From: Candidatus Saccharibacteria bacterium UBA6175
Lineage (GTDB): Bacteria > Patescibacteriota > Saccharimonadia > Saccharimonadales > Saccharimonadaceae
Direction: 5' to 3'
Assembly: GCA_002422915.1 (NCBI GenBank)
Contig: DITV01000002.1
Location: 1 to 64,000, forward strand
Length of the DNA: 64,000 bases
The position numbers and the translations under genes are program-made. The notes under the pieces were generated by a model that saw nothing but the letters and a program-made list of their open reading frames with translations, had not been told where the DNA came from and ran no database searches. This document shows, one piece after another, positions 49,870 through 59,132 of the stretch (the first letter of the stretch is position 1; every line of letters starts with the position of its first letter).

Positions 49870-52491
49870 ATGATTTCGAGACAAGCTGCGTTAACAAAGA
49901 TCTTTGGGGACCCGCAGGCAAAAACCATTAAACGACTACAAAAGAAAGTAGCCGTTATTAATGATCTCGCAGAGAAATATAAAAAAATGACAAAAAAGGA
50001 ACTGCGTGAACAGACTGCTGTTTTAAAGAAACGGCTGCAAAAGAAGGGGCAGTCACTCGACACTATTTTACCTGATGCGTTTGCGCTTGTTCGTGAGGCT
50101 GGTGACCGTGTGATGGGGATGCGTCACTTCGACGTTCAGTTGATTGGTGGTATGGTGCTCCACGAGGGTAGCGTAGCTGAAATGAAAACCGGTGAGGGGA
50201 AGACTCTGGTTGCGACGCTTCCTGTATTCTTAAACGCCTTGGAAGAAAAAGGCGTGCACGTGGTCACCGTCAACGATTACCTGGCTCAGCGTGACGCAGG
50301 CTGGATGGGTGAGTTGTATGATTTCCTCGGCCTCAGTGTCGGCGTTATTATTAACGACGCCTCGTTTATCTACGATCCTCGCTATGAGAATCCTGACCAC
50401 GACGACCCGCGCATTAAGCGGCTTCGTCCTGCGACTCGAAAAGAAGCGTATGCGGCTGATATTACCTACGGCACCAACAACGAATTTGGCTTTGACTATT
50501 TGCGTGACAACATGGTGAACGAAGTTGAATTGCTGCGTCAACGCGATCTGCACTACGCGATCGTCGACGAGGTAGACAGTATTTTAATTGATGAGGCTCG
50601 AACTCCGCTGATTATTAGCGCACCGGCTGCCGAAAACCCTGAAAGCTACATTCAATTTGCTAAAGTTGCCGCCAAACTGGTGGAAAGCGACTACATTCTT
50701 GATGAAAAGCGCAAGATGGTTGCGCTGACCGACGAAGGTGTTGAGCGTGTCCAGAAGATGCTTGGCATTAAAAATCTGTACAGTCCCGAATATGTTCGCT
50801 CGGTTTATCACATGGACCAGGCATTGCGTGCTCAGACCCTTTTTCGTCGCGACAAAGACTATGTCGTGACCAAGGACGGCGAAGTGATCATCGTTGACGA
50901 ATTTACCGGTCGTTTGATGCAGGGTCGTCGCTATAACGAAGGGCTTCACCAAGCCATCGAAGCAAAAGAGAACGTGCCCGTCTTGCAAGAAAGCATGACA
51001 CTGGCGACCGTTTCGTTCCAGAACTACTTCCGCTTGTACAAAAAGTTGTCTGGTATGACCGGTACTGCCTTTACTGAGGCTGAGGAGTTCCAGCAAATCT
51101 ACAGCCTGGACGTGGTGCAAATTCCATCGAATCGTCCTATTGCCCGTGAAGACAAACAAGACTTAATTTTCCGCACCGAGAAGGCAAAGCTAAAGGCCAT
51201 CGCTGATGCGATAGGTGAATACCATGCACAGGGGCGACCCGTATTGGTGGGTTCAGCGTCAATTGCTAAGAATGAGCTCATCGCTGAATGGCTCGATAAG
51301 GCGAAGATTCCGTATGAGATTTTGAACGCCAAGAATAACGAGCGAGAAGCCGCTATTGTCGAAAAAGCGGGCCAAAAGGGTGCCGTGACATTGGCGACAA
51401 ACATCGCCGGTCGTGGAACCGACATTAAGCTTGGTGAAGGCGTTGTTGAGCTCGGAGGCTTAGTGGTGATTGGCTCAGAGCGGCACGAATCTCGCCGTAT
51501 CGACAACCAGCTGCGTGGTCGTGGTGGACGCCAGGGTGACCCCGGGGTCACACAATTCTATGTGTCTACCGAAGACGACCTGATGCGTATCTTCCAGGGT
51601 GAGCGCATTTCAGCACTCATGAGCCGGATTGGTATTGACGACGATATGCCGATTCAACACCGTATGGTTTCAAAAACCCTCGAGGCTGCCCAAAAACGAG
51701 TTGAAGGCTTTAACTTTGACATTCGAAAGAACGTCGTGCAGTACGACAACGTCATTAACCGACATCGCCGTGTGGTTTACACCATTCGTCGCAAGATTCT
51801 TGAAGGTGCCGACATTAAGTCGGAGCTCGAACGATTGGTTGAGGCGAAGGTAAAAGAGCTCACAATACTTCCCGCCAAGAACAACCCGAACTTTGACAAG
51901 GAATTCTCAACCGTCTTCCCGCTTCCCGAGAAGAAACTTGCCGCAATTGGGGCAATCAAGCTCGATAAGCCTCGCTATGAAATGGCACTTAAAGAAGTGC
52001 AGAAGCTCTATGCTGCCAAAGAGGAAGAGCTTGAAACCGATGTCATGCGCAAGGTGGAGCGAGAAGTTTACTTGCAAGTCCTTGATACCTTGTGGATGCA
52101 GCACCTTGAAAACATGCAACACCTGCGTGAAGGTATTCACTGGCGTAGTGTGGGGCAACGTGACCCGTTGGTTGAATACAGAAGCGAATCTCAAAAGCTG
52201 TTCGACAGCCTTCAGGCGACCCTCCGTGATGAAGTACTTCGTACGGTCATGCACGTCTCGGCGCGTGATGCAGTGGCGCGTGCCCAGGAAGATCACGATA
52301 CTGAACTGACTCGACTAGCTGAGAATGCAGTTGAAAAGGGTGTTAATGAGGTGATGAGCGGCGAGAAGAGTCGTGATGACGACTTCAAGGTTGCGAAGGC
52401 GAGTACGCAAGCTGAGTTAAACCGTAAAAAGAATCAGGTGCGCAAAAAAAAGAAAAACGAACGAAAAAATCGTAAGTCTGGCCGAAAGTAA
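49870..52491 (+). CDS. secA: preprotein translocase ATPase SecA
   Basis: 873 aa. DEAD-type motor with MKTGEGKTLVATLP (Walker A), VDEVDSILIDEARTPLIIS (Walker B region) and the second ATPase half (TNIAGRGTDIKLG, RRIDNQLRGRGGRQGDPG). The preprotein-crosslinking, helical scaffold and wing domains are recognisable. The C-terminus ends in a lysine/arginine-rich tail (KKKKNERKNRKSGRK) and lacks the CxCxSG...CH zinc motif used for SecB. It has its own TATACT (49815-49820) and GAGGGG site. It drives export of the signal-peptide proteins seen here. Confidence 0.97.
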   Translation: MISRQAALTKIFGDPQAKTIKRLQKKVAVINDLAEKYKKMTKKELREQTAVLKKRLQKKGQSLDTILPDAFALVREAGDRVMGMRHFDVQLIGGMVLHEGSVAEMKTGEGKTLVATLPVFLNALEEKGVHVVTVNDYLAQRDAGWMGELYDFLGLSVGVIINDASFIYDPRYENPDHDDPRIKRLRPATRKEAYAADITYGTNNEFGFDYLRDNMVNEVELLRQRDLHYAIVDEVDSILIDEARTPLIISAPAAENPESYIQFAKVAAKLVESDYILDEKRKMVALTDEGVERVQKMLGIKNLYSPEYVRSVYHMDQALRAQTLFRRDKDYVVTKDGEVIIVDEFTGRLMQGRRYNEGLHQAIEAKENVPVLQESMTLATVSFQNYFRLYKKLSGMTGTAFTEAEEFQQIYSLDVVQIPSNRPIAREDKQDLIFRTEKAKLKAIADAIGEYHAQGRPVLVGSASIAKNELIAEWLDKAKIPYEILNAKNNEREAAIVEKAGQKGAVTLATNIAGRGTDIKLGEGVVELGGLVVIGSERHESRRIDNQLRGRGGRQGDPGVTQFYVSTEDDLMRIFQGERISALMSRIGIDDDMPIQHRMVSKTLEAAQKRVEGFNFDIRKNVVQYDNVINRHRRVVYTIRRKILEGADIKSELERLVEAKVKELTILPAKNNPNFDKEFSTVFPLPEKKLAAIGAIKLDKPRYEMALKEVQKLYAAKEEELETDVMRKVEREVYLQVLDTLWMQHLENMQHLREGIHWRSVGQRDPLVEYRSESQKLFDSLQATLRDEVLRTVMHVSARDAVARAQEDHDTELTRLAENAVEKGVNEVMSGEKSRDDDFKVAKASTQAELNRKKNQVRKKKKNERKNRKSGRK

Positions 52492-52497
52492 GCGCGC

Positions 52498-53784
52498 ATG
52501 CACCATACCGTCGAAGAGATTAAGCTGAAAAACGGCGCCCGAGGCTTGTTTATTAATGTGCCTGGCGCCACCGTCATGAGTATGCAATTCCAGTTCCGCG
52601 CCGGGAACCGCTATGCCAAGCGAGCTGATATTCAACAAGTCGCCCATATCATGGAGCACATGGCCTTTGGGGCCAATGCTCGCTTTAAATCGGAGCATGA
52701 CTTTGAATCAGATTTCACAAAGAATGGCGCCTACCACAACGCGTATACCAGCGATCTCTCGATGGTGTACGAATCTGACTGTGCTGACTTTGAGTGGGAC
52801 CGGATTCTTGACCTGCAAAAACTGAGTATATGTGAGCCACGGTTTAACGAGAAAGAGCTCGAAGCCGAGAAGGGGAACGTTCGTAGCGAGCTTACCAATT
52901 ATCTGAATGATCATCACCGCATTTTGTGGCCAAAAGTGCAGCAACTGCTTGGTGAAGACGTCTTGACCTATCGCCAGGCGCTTGCAACAGTTAATAATGT
53001 CACCTTGGCTGATATTCGCGAGCACCACCGTCGTACTCACACCACACGAAATATGCGGTTTGTGATTGCCGGGAAACTCCGTGGCCGAAAGTCAGAGATT
53101 ATTCGACAGCTTGAATCATTTGGCTTACCAGAAGGTGAACGATTTGAGGTGCCGCGCGATGAGCTGAAGAGTGCCAACCCAACGATTATTCGCCGTAAGG
53201 ACGCTACCAATATTACCTTCGGCTGGACAATGAGCGTCCCGCGTGAGCTGAGTGACGAAGAACTCGACGCCATGCAGAATCTCAACCACATCCTGACAGG
53301 CACCACGCACTCCCGTATTTTCGGAAAGGCTCGTGCCAAGGGTCTTGCCTACAGTGTCGGTTCGTACACGGGTGCAGGTTTTTACGATAGCGCCTGGGAT
53401 ATTTCCGGCCAAGTGAACCATGAAACGGCTCCGCAACTGTTTGACATCGTTGCGCGCGAGCTACAAGCGGTGCTCGATGGCAAACTGACCGATCAAGAGA
53501 TCGAAGCAGCCAAGTCATTTAGCCTCGGCCGCTACCAGATGGGTGCGCAAACTGTTTCGCAAATCACCGGCTTTTACACCGGACGCTACTTTGCCGACGA
53601 TTTCATCAAAGACTATAACAAAGTACCCGATAGCATCCGAAAAGTGACTCGTGAAAAGATTATTACCACTGCCCGCAGCTTTATTGAGGCTAACACTTGG
53701 GTGTTTGCCGCTGTCAGTAACGGCGAAAAGGATGAAGTGGTCGCATTGAGCGAGCGAGTAGCGAAGCTTTTTCCAAAGGAGTAG
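52498..53784 (+). CDS. M16 family metallopeptidase (pitrilysin-like)
   Basis: 428 aa. The inverted zinc motif HxxEH is intact: His50, Glu53, His54 in HIMEHMAFGA. The distal ligand is most likely Glu131 (or Glu124) in ELEAEKGNVRSEL. A second, non-catalytic M16 half follows (around HTTRNMRFVIAGK and RIFGKARAKGLAYSVGSYTG). Single-chain size of ~430 aa suggests a dimer, as in bacterial processing-peptidase-like M16B enzymes. It starts 6 nt after secA, so it may degrade leftover peptides; that link is inference. Confidence 0.9.
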   Translation: MHHTVEEIKLKNGARGLFINVPGATVMSMQFQFRAGNRYAKRADIQQVAHIMEHMAFGANARFKSEHDFESDFTKNGAYHNAYTSDLSMVYESDCADFEWDRILDLQKLSICEPRFNEKELEAEKGNVRSELTNYLNDHHRILWPKVQQLLGEDVLTYRQALATVNNVTLADIREHHRRTHTTRNMRFVIAGKLRGRKSEIIRQLESFGLPEGERFEVPRDELKSANPTIIRRKDATNITFGWTMSVPRELSDEELDAMQNLNHILTGTTHSRIFGKARAKGLAYSVGSYTGAGFYDSAWDISGQVNHETAPQLFDIVARELQAVLDGKLTDQEIEAAKSFSLGRYQMGAQTVSQITGFYTGRYFADDFIKDYNKVPDSIRKVTREKIITTARSFIEANTWVFAAVSNGEKDEVVALSERVAKLFPKE

Positions 53785-53793
53785 AATAACGGT

Positions 53794-55095
53794 ATGAAGA
53801 TAGCCATCGCCGGATACGGAGTCGAAGGAAAAGCCAACTACGCCTATTGGTCTCAGGATCCGGCTAACGAGCTGACAATTGTCGATGAATCTGAGTCACC
53901 GGCCGACCTTCCCGAGGGAGTGCCGACGATTCTTGGCGCCGATGCGTTCTCGAAGCTTGAAGGTTTTGATATGGTGATTCGAACTGCAGGGCTCTCTCCG
54001 TACAAAATAAAAACCGATGGTAAAGTGTGGTCGGGTACTAACGAATTTATGTCAAAATGCCCAGCGCCAGTGATTGGCGTCACCGGATCGAAGGGGAAGG
54101 GGACGACGTCTAGTTTTATTGCCGAAATACTGAAAGCGTCTGGCCGGAAGGTGTGGCTGGTCGGGAATATCGGCATGGCTTCACTCGATGTTCTGTCTGA
54201 AATTTCCTCAGATGACATAGTGGTCTATGAAATGTCGAGCTTCCAGCTCTGGGACTGTGAATTCTCACCACACACGGCCGTCGTTCTCTTTATCGAGCAA
54301 GAACACCTTGATGTCCACCGTGACATGGAAGATTATGTCTCTGCCAAAGCTCATATCACACTTCATCAGACCGAGCAGGACGTTGTTATTTACGCAGCGG
54401 ATAATGAGTACGCTCGCAGTATCGGTGAGGAGTCACGGGCAATTAAGATTGGCGTTCCGTCACCGCAGACGGCACATATTGTTGACGGCTATTTCTGGAA
54501 TGGAGAACAAAAATTGTGTTCAACTGACGCGGTCAAACTGGTTGGCGAGCACAACCTAGCGAATGCACTCGCAGCCATTAATGCCGTCTGGGAATACACC
54601 CAATCACAAGAGGCGATTGCCCAGGGACTTGGGTTTAAGGGCTTACCACACCGCTTGGCCTACGTTGCGACCGTGAATGAGGTGAGCTATTACGATGACA
54701 GCATCGCTACCACGCCTACCTCGGCAGTGGCGTCGGTGAAAGCCTTTCCCGATCGACACAAGGTGTTGATTCTTGGCGGGTCATCAAAGGGGTCTGATTT
54801 CTCAAACCTTCCCGCTCAACTGGCGTTGCATGACGTTGATGTGCTATTAGTGGGAAAAGAAGGTGAGCGCATCCGCGAGGTATTTGAGGCTGCTCATTTT
54901 GACCGTTTTACCGTGTCGACAGCACAGAATATGAAACAGATTGTCGATCAGGCTACTGCTCTGGCTCGAGAGGGAAGCGTCGTACTGCTGAGCCCATCAG
55001 CCGCGAGTTTCGACATGTTTAAGAATTATGCCGATCGCGGTGATCAGTTTATTGCCGCCGTTCAGGCGCTCGCCAATCAAGAGACGGCCGCCTAA
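53794..55095 (+). CDS. murD: UDP-N-acetylmuramoylalanine--D-glutamate ligase
   Basis: 433 aa. The N-terminal UDP-binding domain (KIAIAGYGVEGKANYAYW) is followed by the Mur ligase ATP loop GVTGSKGKGTTSSFIAEIL. EMSSFQLWD and the EHLDVHRDMEDY segment are MurD signatures, and the C-terminal domain has DDSIATTPTSAVASVKAF and LSPSAASFDMFKNYADRGDQF. It adds D-Glu to UDP-MurNAc-L-Ala in peptidoglycan synthesis. No other mur gene is nearby, so the dcw cluster is dispersed. Its stop overlaps prfB by one base. Confidence 0.95.
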   Translation: MKIAIAGYGVEGKANYAYWSQDPANELTIVDESESPADLPEGVPTILGADAFSKLEGFDMVIRTAGLSPYKIKTDGKVWSGTNEFMSKCPAPVIGVTGSKGKGTTSSFIAEILKASGRKVWLVGNIGMASLDVLSEISSDDIVVYEMSSFQLWDCEFSPHTAVVLFIEQEHLDVHRDMEDYVSAKAHITLHQTEQDVVIYAADNEYARSIGEESRAIKIGVPSPQTAHIVDGYFWNGEQKLCSTDAVKLVGEHNLANALAAINAVWEYTQSQEAIAQGLGFKGLPHRLAYVATVNEVSYYDDSIATTPTSAVASVKAFPDRHKVLILGGSSKGSDFSNLPAQLALHDVDVLLVGKEGERIREVFEAAHFDRFTVSTAQNMKQIVDQATALAREGSVVLLSPSAASFDMFKNYADRGDQFIAAVQALANQETAA

Positions 55096-56177
55096 TGCAA
55101 CCTCTGATGAAACGACTATCTGAGCTTCGTCCTAGCATCGCCGCCGCAATTGAGCGACTGCGCATTAACGATAAGGAAATTCAACTCAAGGAGCTTGATG
55201 ATCAGCTGGCTGCGCCGGAAGTGTGGAATAACCCAACCCGAGCCCAAGAACTGAGTAAGCAGGCCGCAGCGCTTCGCAGCGCAATTGAACCATGGTTGAC
55301 ACTTCGGGCTCAGGCTGATGACCTGGTTGAATTTATGGATCTTGATGACGACAGCCTGCTGGCTGAGTTCGATGGCCAAATCACGGCGCTTGAAAAAGAG
55401 TATGAACGGCTGCGCCGCGACCTTCTCTTTGACGGCGAATACGACGACCATAATGCCATTCTTCGCCTCAGTGCTGGCGCTGGTGGTACCGACGCCCAAG
55501 ACTGGACTGAAATGCTGGAGCGAATGTACCTGCGTTGGGCCGAGAAATCGGGCATGTCGACGGCAACCATCGAGCGTTCTGCCGGTGAAGAGGCTGGTCT
55601 TAAATCGACCGTTATTGAAGTGACCGGCGCGTATGCGTATGGCAAGCTACGCAGTGAACATGGGGTGCACCGATTAGTCCGACTGAGCCCATTTAACAGT
55701 GATAATTTACGTCAAACCAGTTTTGCGCTGGTTGAAGTGCTGCCACAGATCGATCGCCCGGATGAATTGGTGATTGATGACAAAGATCTCAAAATTGATG
55801 TCTACCGTGCTGGCGGTAAGGGTGGCCAATCGGTCAACACGACTGATAGCGCCGTTCGGGTGACACACATTCCCACTGGCATCGTGATTTCGATTCAAAA
55901 CGAACGCTCGCAACTGCAGAACAAAGAAACTGCCATGAAGCTGCTTCGCTCCAAACTCGCGCAGCTGCAACTCGAGCAGCATGCCCATTCCATTACCGAG
56001 CTCCAAGCTGGTGAATCGGCTAACTGGGGGAGTCAGATCCGCAACTACGTGCTTCACCCTTACACACTCGTCAAAGACGCCCGCACTAAACATGAAACCA
56101 ACAACACCCAAGGGGTGCTCGATGGCGATCTTAATGGCTTTATGGAGGCCTTTCTCGAAGCACCAACTATCGATTAA
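55095..56177 (+). CDS. prfB: peptide chain release factor 2
   Basis: 360 aa in a single uninterrupted frame. The E. coli-type in-frame UGA near codon 26 and its frameshift are absent, so this prfB is not autoregulated that way. The GGQ lies in [17 protein letters not shown], and the stop-reading tripeptide is SPF (VRLSPFNSDNLRQTS), the RF2 type for UAA/UGA. Start codon and murD stop share TAATG. Its presence supports UGA as a real stop in this genome. Confidence 0.96.
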   Translation: MQPLMKRLSELRPSIAAAIERLRINDKEIQLKELDDQLAAPEVWNNPTRAQELSKQAAALRSAIEPWLTLRAQADDLVEFMDLDDDSLLAEFDGQITALEKEYERLRRDLLFDGEYDDHNAILRLSAGAGGTDAQDWTEMLERMYLRWAEKSGMSTATIERSAGEEAGLKSTVIEVTGAYAYGKLRSEHGVHRLVRLSPFNSDNLRQTSFALVEVLPQIDRPDELVIDDKDLKIDVYRAGGKGGQSVNTTDSAVRVTHIPTGIVISIQNERSQLQNKETAMKLLRSKLAQLQLEQHAHSITELQAGESANWGSQIRNYVLHPYTLVKDARTKHETNNTQGVLDGDLNGFMEAFLEAPTID

Positions 56178-56209
56178 TCAACCGCGCTTATGCTATACTC
56201 ATACCAGTA

Positions 56210-56893
56210 ATGATCCTGTTAGATAGAGTCACAAAAACGTACGGAAAAAACAGCACGCCGGCGATTAGTCGGATGAGCTTGTTTATTGAACCGCGTGAAT
56301 TTGTGATTATCGTCGGAACTTCTGGCGCCGGAAAATCGACGCTATTGAAACTTCTCACCAGAGAAGAGAAGCCAACCAGCGGTAAAATTGTCGTTGGTGG
56401 CATCGACTATGATGTACTAAAAGACAGCCAGATTCCAATGCTTCGCCGAAAAATCGGCGTCGTGTTCCAAGACTTTAAATTGCTGCCACAACGCACTGTC
56501 TTTGAAAACATCGCTTTTGCCCTTGAAATTGCCGGCATGACTGGCCGCGAGATTCGAAACACCGTCCCAAAGGTGATTGACCTAGTTGGTTTGACCGGTA
56601 AAGAAAAACAGTTTCCGCACCAACTCTCTGGTGGTGAACGACAACGGGTGGCGATTGCCCGTGCCGTCGTTCGTCAGCCAAAAATTTTGATTGCTGACGA
56701 GCCAACCGGAAACCTCGACCCCAAGCACAGCTGGGACATTGTTCGTTTACTGGAAAAGATTAATAAATATGGAACGACGGTTCTTTTAACAACGCACAAC
56801 GTGGAAATCGTTAACAAGCTGAAGCGCCGCGTGATTACCATTGAAGGTGGCAAAGTCACCAGCGACCAAGCGCAGGGGAGTTACCGTCAATGA
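56210..56893 (+). CDS. ftsE: cell division ATP-binding protein FtsE
   Basis: 227 aa. Walker A GTSGAGKST, FQDFKLLPQRTVFENIAFALEI, signature LSGGERQR, Walker B LIADEPTGNLDP, His switch LTTHN. The opening (ILLDRVTKTYGKNSTPAISRMSLFI) and the VFQDFKLLP block are typical of FtsE. TATACT (56194-56199) ends 10 nt before the ATG. It overlaps ftsX by an ATGA. FtsEX transmits ATP hydrolysis to a periplasmic or wall hydrolase during division. Confidence 0.94.
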   Translation: MILLDRVTKTYGKNSTPAISRMSLFIEPREFVIIVGTSGAGKSTLLKLLTREEKPTSGKIVVGGIDYDVLKDSQIPMLRRKIGVVFQDFKLLPQRTVFENIAFALEIAGMTGREIRNTVPKVIDLVGLTGKEKQFPHQLSGGERQRVAIARAVVRQPKILIADEPTGNLDPKHSWDIVRLLEKINKYGTTVLLTTHNVEIVNKLKRRVITIEGGKVTSDQAQGSYRQ

Positions 56894-57855
56894 TGGCGAA
56901 GAAGCAAAAGCGTCAAAAACAACATCGTCGCCAGTGGGTGACGTTTCTGCGGATGCTCCGCTACGGCGTGAACAACTTTAGCCGTAATGCGTGGTTGACT
57001 GTTGCCGCCACCGCCATTATGACGATCACCTTGTTCGTTATCTTCTTGAGTATTACCTCGCGCAATGTTCTGGTTGATACAGTGAACGTCCTACGTGATC
57101 GCGTTGATATGTCGGTGTTCGTTTTGAATGAAATTGAAGATGATGCCGTGCAGGAGATTCGCGAAGGCCTCGAGAGTCTTAGCTCGGTGACTGCTGTAGC
57201 TTACATTTCGCCGGAAGACGCGCGCGAAAACTTTATCAACCAAAACCGCGATAATGTTGAGACCCTTGATGCCGTGAAGGAAGCAACCAACAAATTCCCG
57301 GGCACATTCAGTATTAAACTTGAAGATATCAATAATACGACCGAGCTCCGTGAGTTTGTCGAAACGAATGAGGTCGTACAGGCGAACATCGACCCCGCCC
57401 GTGAGCCTTCATTTGCCGGTGAGCGCCGTAGTAGTATCGAGACGATTGGCCGGGCTGCTAACTTCGCACAACAAGTCGGCATTGGCGCTAGTCTGGTGTT
57501 CGTGGTTATCTCAATGCTCATCATTTTCAACACGATTCGCATGGCAATATTTAATCGCCGTGAGGAGATCCAGATGATGAAGCTGATTGGGGCAGAGAAG
57601 TCGTTTATCCGCGGGCCATTCTTGGTTGAAGCGATCGTCTATGGATTCTTCGCCGCTTTGATTGCGAGCGCACTAGGCTATACTTTGATGTTCCTCGCCG
57701 CACCGTCACTCGAGAGCTACCAAATTAATGTGCAACCAACCCTTGATCTCATGACCTTTTACGCCGGCTTCGTGATTCTCGGCATGATTATTATTGGGGC
57801 AATTATCGGCATCATTTCGTCATTACTCGCAACCCGTCGCTACCTAAAGCTCTAG
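56890..57855 (+). CDS. ftsX: cell division protein FtsX
   Basis: 321 aa. A basic cytoplasmic N-terminus (KKQKRQKQHRRQ) is followed by helix 1 (~41-62) and an extracellular loop domain (~63-200). Three C-terminal helices contain FNTIRMAIFNRREEIQMMKLIGAEKSFIRGPFLVEAIVYG, the FtsX family hallmark. It pairs with FtsE. The loop domain normally contacts a PcsB- or RipC-like hydrolase, and such a gene follows 55 nt downstream. Confidence 0.94.
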   Translation: MMAKKQKRQKQHRRQWVTFLRMLRYGVNNFSRNAWLTVAATAIMTITLFVIFLSITSRNVLVDTVNVLRDRVDMSVFVLNEIEDDAVQEIREGLESLSSVTAVAYISPEDARENFINQNRDNVETLDAVKEATNKFPGTFSIKLEDINNTTELREFVETNEVVQANIDPAREPSFAGERRSSIETIGRAANFAQQVGIGASLVFVVISMLIIFNTIRMAIFNRREEIQMMKLIGAEKSFIRGPFLVEAIVYGFFAALIASALGYTLMFLAAPSLESYQINVQPTLDLMTFYAGFVILGMIIIGAIIGIISSLLATRRYLKL

Positions 57856-57870
57856 GGCCTCCGACCTCTC

Positions 57871-57900
57871 TTGACGAAGGCATACTGGTTATGCTAGTAT
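57871..57900 (+). promoter_or_regulatory. promoter of the CHAP hydrolase gene
   Basis: TTGACG (57871-57876), 18 nt, TAGTAT (57895-57900), then 10 nt to the ATG at 57911. There is no Shine-Dalgarno, so the mRNA is nearly leaderless. Confidence 0.6.
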
Positions 57901-57910
57901 AAGTATAGTT

Positions 57911-59083
57911 ATGAAACTGCGAACCACCACACCAGCTTCAACCTCCTTCAAGTCACGTGTCTTTATTTCTCTCGCCGTCCTTCTGATGGCGATTTCTGTT
58001 CCCGTACAGTTCTTTAACGAACCAGTTCGAGCCAATAACTTTGAAGAACGCATTCGCGCCCTTGAACAAGATATCGCTCGTTACGAATCAGAAGCAGCTG
58101 TGCTTGCTGGCCAGGCTGATAGCTTGCAGCGTGAAGTCTCGCGACTCAACGGTGAAAAGGCAACTATTCAAGCACAAGTCGATATTAGCCAGGCCAAATA
58201 CGACCAACTCGTGGCTGACATTGCGGCCAACGAACTAAAAATCCAAGAGAATCGAGATGCGTTGGGCACGATCATCGCCGACCTTTATGTCGACGATAAC
58301 ATTTCACCGATTGAAATGATCGCCAGCAGTCAGAACATTGGTGACTTTTTGAACAAGCAAGAGTATCGTACGGTCACTCGTGAGGAACTTTCAAGCACGA
58401 TTGAAGAAATTAAAGCCCTCAAGAAGCAACTTGAACAGCAAAAGATTGACGTCGCCAATGTGCTTGCCGATCAGACTGAGCAGCGTAATGTGCTGGCAGC
58501 GAAAGAAGCCGAGCAGCAAAAACTACTGAGCGACACTCGGGGAGATGAACTCGCTTACAAGAACCTTTCTCAGCAAACACAAGCTCAAAAGCAAGAGTTG
58601 CAACGACAACAGCAAGCTGCGATTGAAGCCGCGATTCGAGCGGCTGGCGGTGGCGGTAGCGCCGTTGCCGGTGACCCAAATAAGGGTGGCTACCCAGCAA
58701 ATCTTGCCAACTCAAACTACTACGCGCCGCTGGTTGATCCATGGGGTATGTATTCACGACAGTGTGTGAGCTACACCGCTTGGAAGGTCTACCAGAAGAA
58801 TGGCTACATGCCGTACTGGGGCGGTGTGGGTAACGCCAACCAATGGCCTGGTAACGCACGCCGTGCTGGAATACCTGTCAGTACTACGCCACGTGCTCAA
58901 TCAGTGGGAGTGATCATGGCCGGACAATACGGTCACGTCGTCTGGGTAGAGAGCGTTAATGCCAACGGTACGGTGAACATTAGCCAGTACAACTACTTCA
59001 ACGCAGGCGGCTCTGGATGGGGTCACTACAGTGAGATGTATAACGTCTCACCATCTGCCTACGACTATTACATTTACTTCTAG
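57911..59083 (+). CDS. PcsB-like coiled-coil CHAP peptidoglycan hydrolase
   Basis: 390 aa. A signal peptide or anchor at ~17-35 ends near PVRA-NNF. A long coiled coil (~40-240) has the heptad character of PcsB, with the break DGALGTIIADLYVDDNISPIEMIAS-like region typical of that family. A Gly/Ala linker leads to a CHAP domain (~265-390) with catalytic Cys285 (RQCVSYTAW) and His342 (YGHVVW). CHAP enzymes cut peptide cross-links or amide bonds in peptidoglycan. The position behind ftsEX fits the FtsEX-PcsB system, where the coiled coil binds FtsX. Confidence 0.9.
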   Translation: MKLRTTTPASTSFKSRVFISLAVLLMAISVPVQFFNEPVRANNFEERIRALEQDIARYESEAAVLAGQADSLQREVSRLNGEKATIQAQVDISQAKYDQLVADIAANELKIQENRDALGTIIADLYVDDNISPIEMIASSQNIGDFLNKQEYRTVTREELSSTIEEIKALKKQLEQQKIDVANVLADQTEQRNVLAAKEAEQQKLLSDTRGDELAYKNLSQQTQAQKQELQRQQQAAIEAAIRAAGGGGSAVAGDPNKGGYPANLANSNYYAPLVDPWGMYSRQCVSYTAWKVYQKNGYMPYWGGVGNANQWPGNARRAGIPVSTTPRAQSVGVIMAGQYGHVVWVESVNANGTVNISQYNYFNAGGSGWGHYSEMYNVSPSAYDYYIYF

Positions 59084-59132
59084 CATATACGCTATACTAG
59101 ATGCAGACAGTTGCACTAAATAGGGGAGCGAT

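Noticed and set aside
55095..55200. Programmed frameshift in prfB
   Set aside because: The whole 360-aa protein is in one frame, with no in-frame UGA near codon 26.
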